Below, piece after piece: positions 11,615 to 22,049 of a DNA stretch of 64,000 bases. Below the pieces are notes generated by a model, which saw nothing but the letters and a program-made list of their open reading frames with translations, was not told the DNA's origin and did no database searches. Numbering within the stretch: the first letter of the stretch is position 1; each line of letters opens with the position of its first letter. Made by a program: the position numbers and the translations under genes. This DNA comes from Ligula intestinalis (Eukaryota; Platyhelminthes; Cestoda; Diphyllobothriidea; Diphyllobothriidae): the NCBI GenBank assembly GCA_036362985.1, contig JAYGXS010000010.1, positions 7,150,396 through 7,214,395 of the forward strand, read 5' to 3'.

Positions 11615-12489
11615 AAAAGAGCCTGCATCGGCAGTCAATCTTTCCCAGCCAAATATAGTATAGGAACGTTTGTGAGAGGCCTACGCTCATAGGTTCTAGT
11701 AGCAGTCGTAATATTGACCATCCCTTTACCCAATTTAGTACTATGTTGTCAGATGACGCTGATCTGTCTTTTCTGGCGGACTCAAAGGGGTAGTGGCAGA
11801 CCGTCCTAAGTCTACGGATAGCAGTTACGAAAACAAACCCTTGCGTGTCTGACGACGGAAATTTCGAACTTGTAGTCTTGACGAGGTCCACATGGGGATG
11901 GTGCGCGGATACCGACTCGCACTGCATTATAGTAAGGGTAGAGTTGCGTCGCATCTACAGTAATCTCTTTTCTCTCTCCATGTGCGTCCGAGGTCAAGGT
12001 AGAATCAAAAAGATCGAAGATAGGAGAGGGCGTAGGTGCGAGCAGTGTTGGACACCACTTCGGGAAAACTACAGAAAAATTAGGGCACCTCCCAGTTGTG
12101 TGGGAATGCCATTGGGGTCATTTTAAGAAGCTGAAATCGCAGCCTGACTCTCAGTCCGCCAGTCAGCTGACAGTTTGATGGTCGCTTTCGAATATGTCCA
12201 CCACGAGCCTGAGCAGGCTGAAGCAACGCTGTGGGTTCCGCTGGATCGGGGTGAAAAAAGACTCATGGAGAATCTACTCCACTATCTCACCACTCCCACA
12301 CCGCGGCCTGATGTCAAGGCAAAAGTCAATAAGAACGGAAATGCGGGAGGGTGCAGGTGGCTGGCGCGACCAATATTTAACAAGCGTACAAACAGCACCT
12401 TAAAAAGGACCCGTTGAGCCTGACTCTAAGCCCACAGTTAGCTCCTCCAAAAAACAAGACACATGCTGGACTGCCTGTGGTGTCCAAGT
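11615..12489. other. Intronic DNA of unknown type
   Basis: GC content is higher than in the flanks. Overlapping short frames at 12175-12417 (both + frames open) show no domain. It may be part of an unrecognised mobile element. Confidence 0.35.
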
Positions 12490-12870
12490 CCTTACGTCAG
12501 TTGGCAACCCTCCAAACCACGGCTTTTAGCACACCGCCATAGTTTTAAGCGCATCAGCTTGTCCACAATGAGGAAATAAATGGGCTGATGGCCGATCTCC
12601 CTCTCTCGCCTTACTTATCAGTCGCCCGAGGTGGGATTTGTGCAGTGGTAAAAAAACACTGCCACAGACAGCCGGAGCACAAAAGACAGAACACACTGGG
12701 CTGACTGCCGGGCCCTAGTTATCCCTCTTAGTTGCCAATCCCTCAAGCTACGGCTTTCAGCGCACTGTTATAGCTCGAAGCACGTCAGTTTGTTTATAGT
12801 GAGGAAGGCGTGCTGAACAGCGGACCTCACCATCTCCCCCTGTGTTACACTGACCGACAGGTTGGTGGAC
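12490..12870. repeat. Tandem duplication, about 230-bp period
   Basis: Two degenerate units (about 12490-12640 and 12720-12870) share 'gttggcaaccctccaa..cacggctttcagc.cac', 'gcgcatcagctt/gcacgtcagttt', 'agtgaggaa' and 'ctgatggccgatctcc/ctgaacagcggacctc' at the same spacing. Class unknown. Confidence 0.55.
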
Positions 12871-13198
12871 CCATCTGCGCGCATCGACCCCCTTGACAAA
12901 CGCCGCAGTTTACAAAAATTGTGTGACGTAAGACGGAGCTGTCCTCGTTGTCTAATTTCCACACCCAAATGCAGAAGGTGCCGAGCATAAGACGTATGTA
13001 CTCATGAAAATTCTTAGAATGTATGTAGTCACATGTTATTACAATGTTGGCTTTAATCAGATCGAAAACGTATGTGTAGTCTTCTGGGCACGATTGCTCG
13101 TGCAGTGCCCCCTACCCAGGCCACCAAACCCTACCTATCTCGCGTTTAAGTTCAAGTGTAAATGAAGACCGATTACCATTTTAAGGAAGTCAAGTTAA

Positions 13199-13234
13199 GC
13201 GAACGAACGTTTTCGATTAATTCATCATCAGGCA
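13199..13234 (-). ncRNA. Orphan hammerhead-like motif of PLE family 1
   Basis: The reverse complement reads GC, CTGATGA, ten bases (TGAATTAATC), GAAAAC, GTTC, GTTC, GC. Helix III can form as AAC/GTT with a GTTC loop, the cleavage triplet would be UUC, and helix I is two G-C pairs. Helix II is weak. The flanking 'gaagtcaagtta' is shared with the PLE arm at 59430, so this is probably a stranded 3' end of such an element. No coding part lies next to it. Confidence 0.5.
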
Positions 13235-13285
13235 ATTACCATTTTGCATGCATGGCGTCCACAGACAACTTTGGCGGCGCTCACA

Positions 13286-13306
13286 CCCCCCCCCCCCCCC
13301 CCCCCC
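13286..13306. repeat. Poly-C tract, 21 C
   Basis: An uninterrupted run of 21 C lies just beside the orphan hammerhead-like end. Runs of this kind are length-unstable and prone to assembly error. Confidence 0.95.
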
Positions 13307-13596
13307 AACTCACACGTGGACTTCGTCATGCAGGCGACATAGGCACGAACATTGTGACAGGACAAACAGCGCATGTGTTCCAACTGTCTTTGAAGCGTTC
13401 TATCGGAATCTTTGCCCAGATTTTCAAGTTCCAGCGCCATTTTGGTTTTACGAATTGAAGAAAGCTTTCGTTATTAAATCCAGCGGTAGAGGATGACACT
13501 CAGTTAAATTGAGGCGAATACCCGCATTCCAGATGTGTGCGCGTATCGTTAAGGAGAAGAAGAAAGCATTTCGATCACCGTAATCATGGTTTTTTT

Positions 13597-13641
13597 CGTC
13601 TGAGATTTCGAAGTCTTATTAGAGTCCATCCCCAGAGATAA
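13597..13641 (-). ncRNA. Hammerhead-like motif, PLE family 2 type (copy I)
   Basis: The reverse complement reads CTGGGGA (decayed CTGATGA), TGGACTCTAATAAGACTTC, GAAAT, CTCAG. It has the same layout as eight other copies in the window (CTGATGA, about 19 bases, GAAAC, GTCAGG). It sits just downstream, in sense, of the family 2 endonuclease end at 13690-13960. Confidence 0.45.
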
Positions 13642-13689
13642 CAGCCTCAACGAAAAGCAAGCAGCAGTTATAGGAGGTAGGGGCCAATC

Positions 13690-13960
13690 AAACACCAGTG
13701 AACTCAGTTCGAACATGCCTGCGCAGGGCAACGTATGACTGTGCCAGATCGATAAATCGATTGAATGAGATCTCATCCGAGGCCCAGGCTTCAATCAATC
13801 CGCGGCCTGTCTTCTCTCGGCGTGGAAGATTACCTTTGAGGCTGCGAAGTTGAATTCGCGGCCCGTCTCCTGTAGGTGGAGCAGCCATTTGCGATAATGC
13901 GTCACCCCGTCCTACAGCCAGCTTATAATCGTGAGTTCACGAAGCAAGCATGCGTCTAGG
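13690..13960 (-). pseudogene. PLE family 2 endonuclease C-terminal fragment
   Basis: The minus strand reads TGRGLIEAWASDEISFNRFI, DLAQSYVALRRH, the typical end of flatworm GIY-YIG retroelement endonucleases. Upstream, the HEFNFAA-type block is present in a shifted frame (GREFNFAASKVIFHAE), so at least one frameshift separates the two. No GIY-YIG core is recognisable. The hammerhead-like copy I follows about 50 bases downstream. It lies in a PKG intron, antisense. Confidence 0.75.
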
Positions 13961-14174
13961 CCGTCCCGTGTGATGACGAGGACGGTTTAGGCATGGTTTG
14001 CGATACATTACTGCTCGCCGGGCTTTAATGGATCCTATATTGTCATCCATCAGTTGCACAAACGAAAAGACCTCATTTTACTTTAGATGCTTCAACTATT
14101 TGACGTCTACAGCACAACGGTGTTTTGGTTTTCATACAATGTGTCTCAAACTCTGAACGGCCTGCAAAACTAAC

Positions 14175-14215
14175 CTGATGAAATCGGGGGTATTTATATC
14201 CCCGCTTTCGAACGG
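14175..14215 (+). other. Strong hairpin with CTGATGA ... CGAAC flanks
   Basis: CGGGG (14085+100, i.e. 14185-14189) pairs with CCCCG (14200-14204) around a 10-nt loop, and AAA/TTT extend the stem past one mismatch. CTGATGA precedes it (14175-14181) and TTTCGAAC follows. The order resembles a hammerhead core, but GAAA is GAAC and the stem overlaps the core bases. It may be a variant or decayed ribozyme, or a simple hairpin. Confidence 0.5.
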
Positions 14216-14484
14216 TTTTTTATAACGATGTGAGGTTTTCCTCGCCGCATAAGGCTTTACGAAATAACCGAAAGCGTATGCTTTGTTGAGTAAGAAAAAA
14301 TGCAGTTGCTATTCCAGCTAACATACTTTTTTGCCCTATAAGAACTGATTATTTAGAAAATGACAGCTTCGTGTAAAGGCTGCTTTGGTCGGTAAAATCC
14401 TGCAACAGAGATTTCCTTTTTTCACTAATGAGAGCTAAGAGGAAATGCGGTTTTGCTAGGTTAACACTTTCATTATTTTTTCAG
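14216..14484. other. PKG intron end
   Basis: No feature beyond the acceptor TTTTTTCAG at 14476-14484. Confidence 0.6.
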
Positions 14485-14607
14485 ACCACCTTTTTCAAGT
14501 GGAGAACCCATGAAGACCTATAACCTGATCTTGAAGGGTATGAATGCCATCACATTTCCTAGAAAACTTTCCAGGAATGCCCAGAACCTCATCAAGCGAC
14601 TCTGTCG
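14485..14607 (+). CDS. cGMP-dependent protein kinase, exon of C-lobe
   Basis: After completing the split Ala codon the exon reads [40 protein letters not shown], then CG of a split Arg. PPF..PMKTYN is the conserved G-helix region of PKG. The following NLIKRLC is the H-helix. Donor CG|GTAAGT at 14607/14608. Open throughout, in phase with the exons on each side. Confidence 0.95.
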
Positions 14608-14994
14608 GTAAGTGGTATTGGATTGAGCAAGGATTTTAATGGCAAACTCGATTGTCTTTTAATTGCTCCGGTTCTACTTCACTAAAACCTTAACGTTTAC
14701 GCTAAATCATTTAAATTTATGTTCATCTTCATGAACAATTTTCTCGCAATGTGTATGATGGACATGGGCGTTGAATCCCAGGATATTAAGACACAATATT
14801 TACCTAAGCTGCGAGCGTCCTCGCCTCAGGTACGAACATGGAGCAGTACCTGATCAACTATATATGAAAGCGTGGAACCGCCAAAGACAAGTGAGACCGA
14901 AATCGAAATTTCTGAATAACTAGCCCTCATCAGCTAGTCACACCGAATTCCAGGGCAGCACCCTACTCCGATCACAACCGGCAAACACACAATG

Positions 14995-15072
14995 AGTCAA
15001 TGGCGCAGTTGGAGAGTGTGGTATTCCGTGACCAGAGGTCACCGTTCGAATCCTGGGAGTTAACACTCCTGC
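14995..15072 (+). ncRNA. tRNA-like segment (probable tRNA-derived SINE or pseudogene)
   Basis: It contains an A-box-like TGGCGCAGTTGG and a B-box-like GTTCGAATCC at normal tRNA spacing, with an anticodon-arm-like stretch 'gtgaccagaggtcac' between them. The presumed acceptor strands (GAGTCAA and GAGTTAA) do not pair and the T stem is poor, so it is not a working tRNA. It is best read as a tRNA-derived repeat head with internal pol III promoter boxes, inside a PKG intron. Confidence 0.6.
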
Positions 15073-16138
15073 ACTTGTGTATGGCTGGCTGATGATACCT
15101 GGCAAATAAGAAATAGCAAAGCCTAGTCTTTGTAGGTTCCACTACATCATATACTTTAAGTCGTTATGTGATTACCTGTGAGTGTTCCAGGCTGAAATTC
15201 AAGACACAGTGCGAGATGCACGTTCCGTTACCAGATTGATGAGCACCCTACTATCACTTCGCCATTATGAACCATATGATGTCAACTCTTGGTCCTATAA
15301 ATGACTTCTGCAAAACATTTTTATTTGTAACATCCTTTTGGTGGCTCTAAGGCTTTCACCACTAGACAGACAAAGCAGGATTTTACGTTAGAAACTTACG
15401 CAAAACCAGGTCGGGTTTTTTTATTTTTCAATCCCTTATGAAGTCTTGTTTTAAAGTATGCCTTCATGCATCCTTCTTCTTTTTCAAGAAGACATGACCT
15501 TTTTAACTAAAGGGTGTACTATTCCATATCATGTGGGCATCCTGTGTCATTAAGACATTTTACAGTTAAACTTTAAAGCCCGTGAGGCACAATATATTGA
15601 AAGGCGTAGAAAATACTGCAACTGTATATGATAAGCCTTTTCGTAATGTCTCCATTAAGTTTTATTTTACGCTCAAAAAGGTACTGCTTTTGAGTCCTGT
15701 CATGTTAAGCTAATAATTGGCTTTATGATCTTTTAAGAACAGCTATAAACACATTTTGAAAGCGAGGACATGCAAATTACAGAATAAACACGTCATCGAA
15801 GAAAAAATACCTCGGCAAAGCAAACGTTGTACGTGTGTACTTGCAATTATAAAAAAATTAACTCTGATTCCACCGTTACCATCCCTTGTCAGAAAATCAC
15901 AAAATATTTAGAAAAGTACATCCCTTTTTCAATAAAAAGTTTCATACTTTCCTCATTCCGAATTTGGAGTATTTCAACACGTAACAATTTTAATTTTCAA
16001 AGGAAATTTGGGACATCAAAATATTTTCACTTCTAATCGTGGGGTCTGCCCAAATCGTTAATTGAAAACGATGCTCTCTTGCAAGTAAACTCCCATCGGG
16101 CTGACCACGAATGCAATCTTCTTTTAATGTTATCTTAG
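15073..16138. other. PKG intron
   Basis: AT-rich, no gene recognised. The end carries the acceptor TTATCTTAG at 16130-16138. Confidence 0.55.
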
Positions 16139-16268
16139 TGACAACCCGACCGATCGGCTAGGCTACGGAAAGGGCGGCCTGTCTGAAATCAAGAAACATG
16201 TCTGGTTTGAAGGATTTGACTGGGACGGACTGACGAGCCGAAAAATTTCACCGTCATATGTTCCGCGG
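16139..16268 (+). CDS. cGMP-dependent protein kinase, exon with RLG and HxWF
   Basis: It completes the split Arg and reads DNPTDRLGYGKGGLSEIKKH, VWFEGFDWDGLTSRKISPSY, VPR. DNPxxRLG and the KHxWF motif are the conserved end of the kinase domain and the start of the AGC C-terminal tail. Donor CGG|GTGCGT at 16268/16269, phase 0. No lesions. Confidence 0.94.
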
Positions 16269-17433
16269 GTGCGTTTGTAATGCAATAAATTCCTACTTAT
16301 TCAAAAAATTTATTTTACTTTTAGTTTCAAATAAATATTTTGGACTTTTTTGGTTGGCTTCAGACAAAATTTGTGCAACCAGGAATAAATTCAACAATTA
16401 CCTGTTTCTTCCAGTAGACAACACATAACGAAACACAGTTTGAGCCACAGAACGCGTTTCAATTTTTTTAACGCGCATCTTGTGCACGTCCTATAATTAA
16501 ATTACCATAGGACTTGTTATTCCCGCTTTAAAGCTAGGTCACAAAAGTACATATTGGAACTTTTTATCAACATTTGTTGACAGTCTGAACGTTTAAACCA
16601 ATTTTGACCTCACTGCTACTACAATATGCGTAGTTTATACTTCGCGCTTGTAACCAGTTTCCAAAAAATCTAATAAAATCTATTTGAAGGCAAATGCCAT
16701 GTTTTAATTGTAAGTGCAATTTATGCATGGAAATTCTACTTAAATGAGTGTGGAAATCATAAAGTAAAGACAAAAGTTCGTATATTTTTGTCCTCCAATG
16801 ATTGTTTTTTGTCAAAGAAGCACGTTTTTTGAGAAACGAGGTTAATTTTATTGAGCAAATGTTTGACGCTGCAACCATAGTTTGTCGTCAGACTAGAGAA
16901 GATATACAACGAACAATTAAACTTTCAACAGTACTGATACAGTTATTGATATTCACAAATATTCGAGGTCCAGATATAATATTGCTTTTATTATTCCTGG
17001 AAGAGAACTCAAAAGAGGGAGCAATTTCTGAGATAAAGTGGTATGTAGGCATGGCTATAACACAGGGCTGCCGGAAAGACACACGCAATCGACGCCAGCA
17101 GGAGACTAAACACTACACTCTTAAGTAGAAAGCGAGCATGTTTTCGAAACGTTAGTCTCAATACAACTTGGTCTTAGGACGCTTTTCATCTTCTTCTACA
17201 TCTGCCGGGGATGGTAAAAGCAAAATGCGTCAGTTATATGGTCATCTGGTGTGAGCGCTAAGTTGCAGTTGCAATTTCCGTCAGTCTATGGTGGACAAAT
17301 TTATAGATTTGAAAGCGCAACTGCCAATTTGCAACTGTGATTTGCGTCAGTTCGGGGTGAAAAACGAATAGTCATCCTGTGTGGGCGCTGATTAACAGTT
17401 TTGGTCCACTTTAGTCTGCAGCGATTTGCTCTC
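16269..17433. other. PKG intron
   Basis: No gene recognised. Around 17135-17155 'ttttcgaaacgttag' resembles the GAAACGTCAG block of the family 2 hammerhead-like motif in + orientation, with a TTCTTCTTC-type tract at 17190, but the CTGATGA half is absent. Confidence 0.4.
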
Positions 17434-18082
17434 CTATCTTCTATCTTTATTTGGGATATTTTTGTATATCATCCAATTCGATATGTCACTTGATGCATGA
17501 GTCATCGAAGTGCATGCCCTTAGAAAATTCTTAGTTAAATTTTGCTGGGCAATCTCCGACGATGTGTGCTTGTTCCGTGCGAAGGTATGACCCCTATCAA
17601 GAATATGCAACGCCACCTCAAACAAACGGTCACGTCTCTTCACTGCCAATTGGTGCTCGTGGATGCGCGTGGAGATGAATCTTCCTGCCTGGCAAAAATA
17701 TACGGTATCACAAGCTTTGCCTGGGACCTTGTTAATGACTTCATTCTTATCGAGGTAGTCAACCCTATCCTAAGGGGGTAAAAGCAGGATACGTAAAGAA
17801 GCCATCGGTTTTTGTGCCAATTTTATTTCCGCAAGTGCCTTTCAACGAGTTCAGACACATTCTACATATGAAGGAGGATTCGTCATGTATTTGTTTTGGG
17901 AGCCTAATAAGAACTATCTGGTCTATTTTTGTCGAATTTCTGTTGTTGCGTGCCTCAATATACAAATTCTTTGAGGTATCCGCTGTGGGAAAACTAATCA
18001 GACAGATAATTGAGCTCCACTTAGCAGGCTCCTTCGTCAGGGCTGTGGGTCTTCGCTTGTCGTAGCGGACTGTTGACAGCAC
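17434..18082 (-). pseudogene. PLE family 2 GIY-YIG endonuclease and flanking linker
   Basis: The minus strand reads ACDTVYFCQAGRFISTRIHE, HQLAVKRRDRLFEVALHILD, RGHTFARN. This is a GIY-YIG core with VYF in place of VYV and CQAG in place of GQTG, the catalytic-type Arg (STRIHEH) kept, then the RGHTF block. A stop lies just before AVKRRD and the C-terminal EAW..SxNR block is blurred. Upstream, 17765-18082 is open but not recognisable in itself; it resembles DNA at 3650-3830. It lies antisense in the last PKG intron and ends about 320 bases before the terminal exon. Confidence 0.75.
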
Positions 18083-18400
18083 TCTTTTTGTGAGAAATGA
18101 ATTTGTTGCTCTCGTAGGTTAGAATAATTTCCGCCAACGTGTCTTTGCGGTAAACCACGGTTTGCGTACGTTGAATGCCCGGAAGGCTTGAATGGATTGT
18201 GTTGTTGATTGCCTCGCTTTGGTCCTTCTTAATGACAACAAATGTGTTATCTACCTATCGTACACACAACTTTGGATTAACCAGTGGAAGGGCCGTCGGT
18301 TTCAGCTTTTGCATTGTTTCTTCGGCAACTTAGTCCTTGAACCAAAATTTATTGAAAGGTTTGCCATCAAATTTATATGAAACTGTTTTTTTATATTAAG

Positions 18401-18496
18401 GTTGCTTCTGCCATTGACATGAGCAATTTTGACCATTATAACGCTGACAGCGATGTGCCTCCCGATGACGTCACTGGCTGGGACAAGGATTTTTAG
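18401..18496 (+). CDS. cGMP-dependent protein kinase, terminal exon
   Basis: After acceptor TATATTAAG the exon reads VASAIDMSNFDHYNADSDVP, PDDVTGWDKDF, stop TAG (18494-18496). The NFDxY hydrophobic-motif region and the GWDKDF terminus are diagnostic of PKG as opposed to PKA, whose end is EF. The phase-0 join to VPR is consistent. The visible protein part is 217 residues, roughly a third of a typical PKG. Confidence 0.95.
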   Translation, partial: VASAIDMSNFDHYNADSDVPPDDVTGWDKDF

Positions 18497-18760
18497 AAGC
18501 ACTCGGGCGTCTTCTGTCTGCTATTTGGTCTAAGTCAACTCAAATGGCAAATGCTTTCAGACAAAATTGGAAGTGCAAAAATACCTTATTTGGCTGTGAC
18601 AGATTTCCCCTGCCTCTTCACTGTTGTGAGATACCGATCCCTTCCCCTTTTGATTCCCTCAATCTGTACAAGTTCCTTCGTTTGCAAGAAAATCTGGTCT
18701 TTGTATCCAGGCCGTTGTCCTTAGAATCTGTGAACCAACAATCTGAAACGCAATAAAAAG
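18497..18760 (+). promoter_or_regulatory. PKG 3' UTR with poly(A) signal
   Basis: AATAAA lies at 18752-18757, 256 bases after the stop codon, followed by a T-rich stretch (gtttattttgttttt). It is the first canonical signal I see downstream of the stop. Confidence 0.7.
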
Positions 18761-20754
18761 TTTATTTTGTTTTTATGAAACTTTTACTAGCTTATGGGGA
18801 TTCTGGGTACGCACCATGGTTTCTTACGCCAGACAATGAGGCTAGTTTGTGACCTATGTTTGGTGAGTTCTCATCAAGGTCATTGTCTGCTTCTGGTCGC
18901 TGCTGTAGGAAACAATTTGTAGACACTTATTTGCACTGGAAGGAATATATACACATAAAGATCCGAGGTCAAGATATGCTATCATGTTCATCCTCTTCTA
19001 AAGAGAAGGAAGAAAAAGATAAGACTTATTCTTGGACCAGGTTATATTTATACTGTTGTTTCGTAGCCCTTTTCGCTTCCATAATTACAGTATTGTAGTT
19101 GCTTCGTCTGTTGGTTATGAGTTAGCCCGTCTTGCCGCCTGTCTTGTATTATAACCGAGCTGGACTCACGAACTGTGACTTTCCGTTCGTTGCTCACTGT
19201 ATTTGCATTTAAACCTTACGTTACATGAAACGAAACTATTTTATCGATTACATATTAACAAAAAAATAAAGAGTTAACCTATTCTTAGCTGTTTATTCAC
19301 ACCTCAGTTACAAGGAAGGACATTCTGCTGTTCTCTAAAGAACAGAACGGACCTACCTGTTCTCACTAGTACAAGCGAAAAGCATATCAGATCATAAACT
19401 AAAAAGCAATTTTCAGTGGATAAAAGAATGCTTCATTTCAGAAAGGCAACACTTATTGCATGGGTCATAAAAGACGTTAACATTATCAAAATGATTTTCC
19501 TGACTATGAAGCGAACAATGGATTGTTTATACTTGCATTGAAGCGTATTTCTATCCCTATAACAAGCAGTCACGCCAAGGCGACTTTGCAGTTAAGAAGA
19601 GGTGATATTCACGTATATGCTGGCACTTGGATACCAAATGAAAGTTCCCATCTCATAGACCGACGTTAAGGATTCTTACTGAGAACAACACGGCTATTGA
19701 GTGGTATAAAGGCGTTAACTCTTGTCACTTCCATCTTCGGACCCACTGCCTAAGGAGGACAAGAAACGGTGTGCAGGCAAAGTGGTAGGAATAGTTTGTT
19801 CTGTACAGAAGGAATGTAGATTATGTAGGGCGAATTCGACTCTTGGTCTGCCCACCCGTCTGCTAGGGTGGCTTAGCCCGAAGTGCCTGCCTGACCATAG
19901 TCACCGTATTGGGGTCCCTAAGAGCCAATCAACAAAGGATTTAGGCCAACCTACTAATTAAGGCTAGCCTATTAAGGCTAGAGAGGCTTGGAAAATCGCC
20001 CGAGAACAAACGTTGGCACTGGTTCCAAATACCAAGGGTGGGAGACCGATTGGCCTCACAGTTACCAAAACCCTCGGTTTGTGTAATACGTGAGCAGTAG
20101 TAATTGGAAGTAAAGTAATAAAGAACATCAGGGGAAGGAAAAATGTGAAAAATAAATGAACTACTTAACCAACAACCCAATTAAAACTAAAATGAACTAG
20201 CTTATCAAAAAATAAACTCAACGAACTTGACTAAAGATTAAACAAACTTATTATTTTATATAATTAACAGATGAGTACATTACACTAAATACTAAACTGC
20301 GACGTAATGGGTAAATAAATTGAAGTAAAACCTGGTGTTTTTTATAAGGAATCCTTAGTGGAAATATGATTCCACCCAAGGCTCAACAGATGCGATAATA
20401 TGAGGTAAGACAGCACCGTCCACACTAATGGTGCGCCTTATTTCAAGAACAATTTTAAAAAGAAGGAATTGACCGCGAAAAGTAAATAATTGGCATATAC
20501 GTGTTGAACACACCTGGCTTGCGCACAATACATTATGATTTCACAAACCAATAAAAAGGGACTGTTCAAGAAGTTTTGCACAATTGAAGAAAAGATTCTT
20601 TGGGATAAAACTAACTTTAATGAGTGAATTTTTGAGTGTGTGCACCAACTTGTCTTCGGACTAACAGGAAAAGTGCAATTATCGATTAAATTTAAAAACC
20701 GCCCAAAAAAACACAAGTTATATGAAGTGATACATGACTGGTAGATGTAGCCTT
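18761..20754. other. Intergenic, no gene recognised
   Basis: Downstream of PKG. A small direct repeat (attaaggctag twice, about 19955-19981) is visible. No open frame with a domain was seen. Confidence 0.45.
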
Positions 20755-20838
20755 AGTTAGTCTCTGTCGTGCGGCCGCTGGCTTTCCAATCGTTCTTTGA
20801 AGTACTTATAATCACCATCCAACTCTACGTGCCGGTTG
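20755..20838 (-). pseudogene. PLE family 2 endonuclease C-terminal scrap
   Basis: The minus strand reads INRHVELDGDYKYFKERLES, QRPHDRD, matching the (S)INRHxxLxxxYKxLxxR end of flatworm GIY-YIG endonucleases. It stops exactly where the LINE tail begins at about 20838, so the LINE probably inserted here or the junction was rearranged. Confidence 0.6.
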
Positions 20839-21770
20839 ATGCATGATGATGATGAGATTTTTATTTTGATGATAATATCAAACTTTCAGCAAAAAAATGG
20901 CTCCATTCACGGACAGCAAGAACTAAAGTAATTTAACGGTTCCAAAAACTCAAGACTAAACGGTCAAAGATCACAGAAAACTCAAAGTAAGAAGTCGACA
21001 CGGTTACCACATCAGTTATGGAGTCAGGTGGGCCTTCAGCTTTTCAGTTTCCATTTCTTCACACGTGAGGAAGCGTGCTAAGAATGAAAGTATCGAGTTC
21101 TGGTAGGCTGATGTACGACATGTCATATGTCGGAAGTTTCGGCGCATCGTACGAGATGACTTTGCAGCCATTAGTTCGGAGTGGAGTGGATGAGTGTCAT
21201 CACTAAGTATACGGTCCACGAAATTCTTGACCGATTTGAAATGTCGCTGAATTATAAGGTCAGCTAAAAAAGCATAGGAATAGCCAGCAGCTGTAAAAAG
21301 CATGCGGAGAATACGTTTAATAATAATAAACTCTTTTTTGAGTAGTGCTGGAAAAGTTACTGGAGAGCAGTAAAGAATGAGAGGGAGGATACAAGCGTCT
21401 AAAAAACGCCAGATGAGGGCTTGCGGGGTGCGATAAGAACGTAAGCGGTGGATTAAATATAAAAGTTTGCGGATTTTAACAAAAAGGTCTTCTATATGAA
21501 GAGTAAATGAGAGGTTGGAAGCTATTGTTACACCAAGGTATCGGAAGGAGGAAACATTGTTGAGCAGAAAGTCGATGGTTTCAGGACTGGAGGAGGGTCG
21601 CAGCCTGAAGATACTCTGAACTGACCTCCGCTCATTAAGTAAAAGGCCATTTTCTGACGACCATGCTGTGACATGGAGTGCATGGCTTTGAGGAGATGGG
21701 GCACCAAACTCGAAAATTCACTCATTGAAGTTACCGTTTGTCCCAAAGAACCTCTTCTGCAAATGTACAT
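20839..21770 (-). pseudogene. LINE (CR1/Jockey-type) RT C-terminal fragment with ATC-rich tail
   Basis: The minus strand reads WSSENGLLLNERRSVQSIFR, then YLGVTIASNLSFTLHIEDLF, VKIRKLLYLIHRLRSYRTPQ, ALIWRFLDACILPLILYCSP, VTFPALLKKEFIIIKRILRM, ending near 21020. The YLGVTI...LSF..HI and the PLILYCSP blocks are the post-palm (thumb) region of non-LTR retrotransposon RT. At the 5' end one frameshift separates KAMHSMSQH from WSSENG. Palm motifs (FADD) and the nuclease are absent, so it is 5' truncated as usual for LINEs. The tail in sense orientation ends AATAAAAATCTCATCATCATCAT, a short-repeat 3' end that marks the class. Confidence 0.85.
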
Positions 21771-22049
21771 CTCTTCGGATGCCTGTGTTTCATTTCTGCG
21801 GATTTCCAGTCATTATTAATTTAATAAAAGGGTAATAATAGTAATAAAAGAGTATTCACTGTTGTCACAGGACAGTCCACTGTTTGTGGATTAGATTCAT
21901 TTGTGAGGAATCATCTTCGTGTTTGTCCGCTGTAATTTACGAGCTGAATTTTTCGCTTTTTGCTTGCTTAAGATTTCGCAACTAATTGTATCGTGCCTTT
22001 CGAAAACGCCCTCGTTTTAGACTTATATATAGACTATGGACTAGAATTT
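21771..22049. other. Spacer
   Basis: Nothing recognised. Confidence 0.4.

Noticed and set aside
12175..12417. Two overlapping + frames in a GC-richer patch
   Set aside because: Both frames are open because stops are rare at this composition; neither translation resembles a known family.
14995..15072. A functional tRNA gene
   Set aside because: A- and B-box-like strings are present, but the acceptor and T stems do not pair; kept only as a tRNA-like repeat.
17111..17195. A possible tenth family 2 hammerhead-like copy on the + strand (TTCGAAACGTTAG)
   Set aside because: The CTGATGA half is missing and the match is too short.
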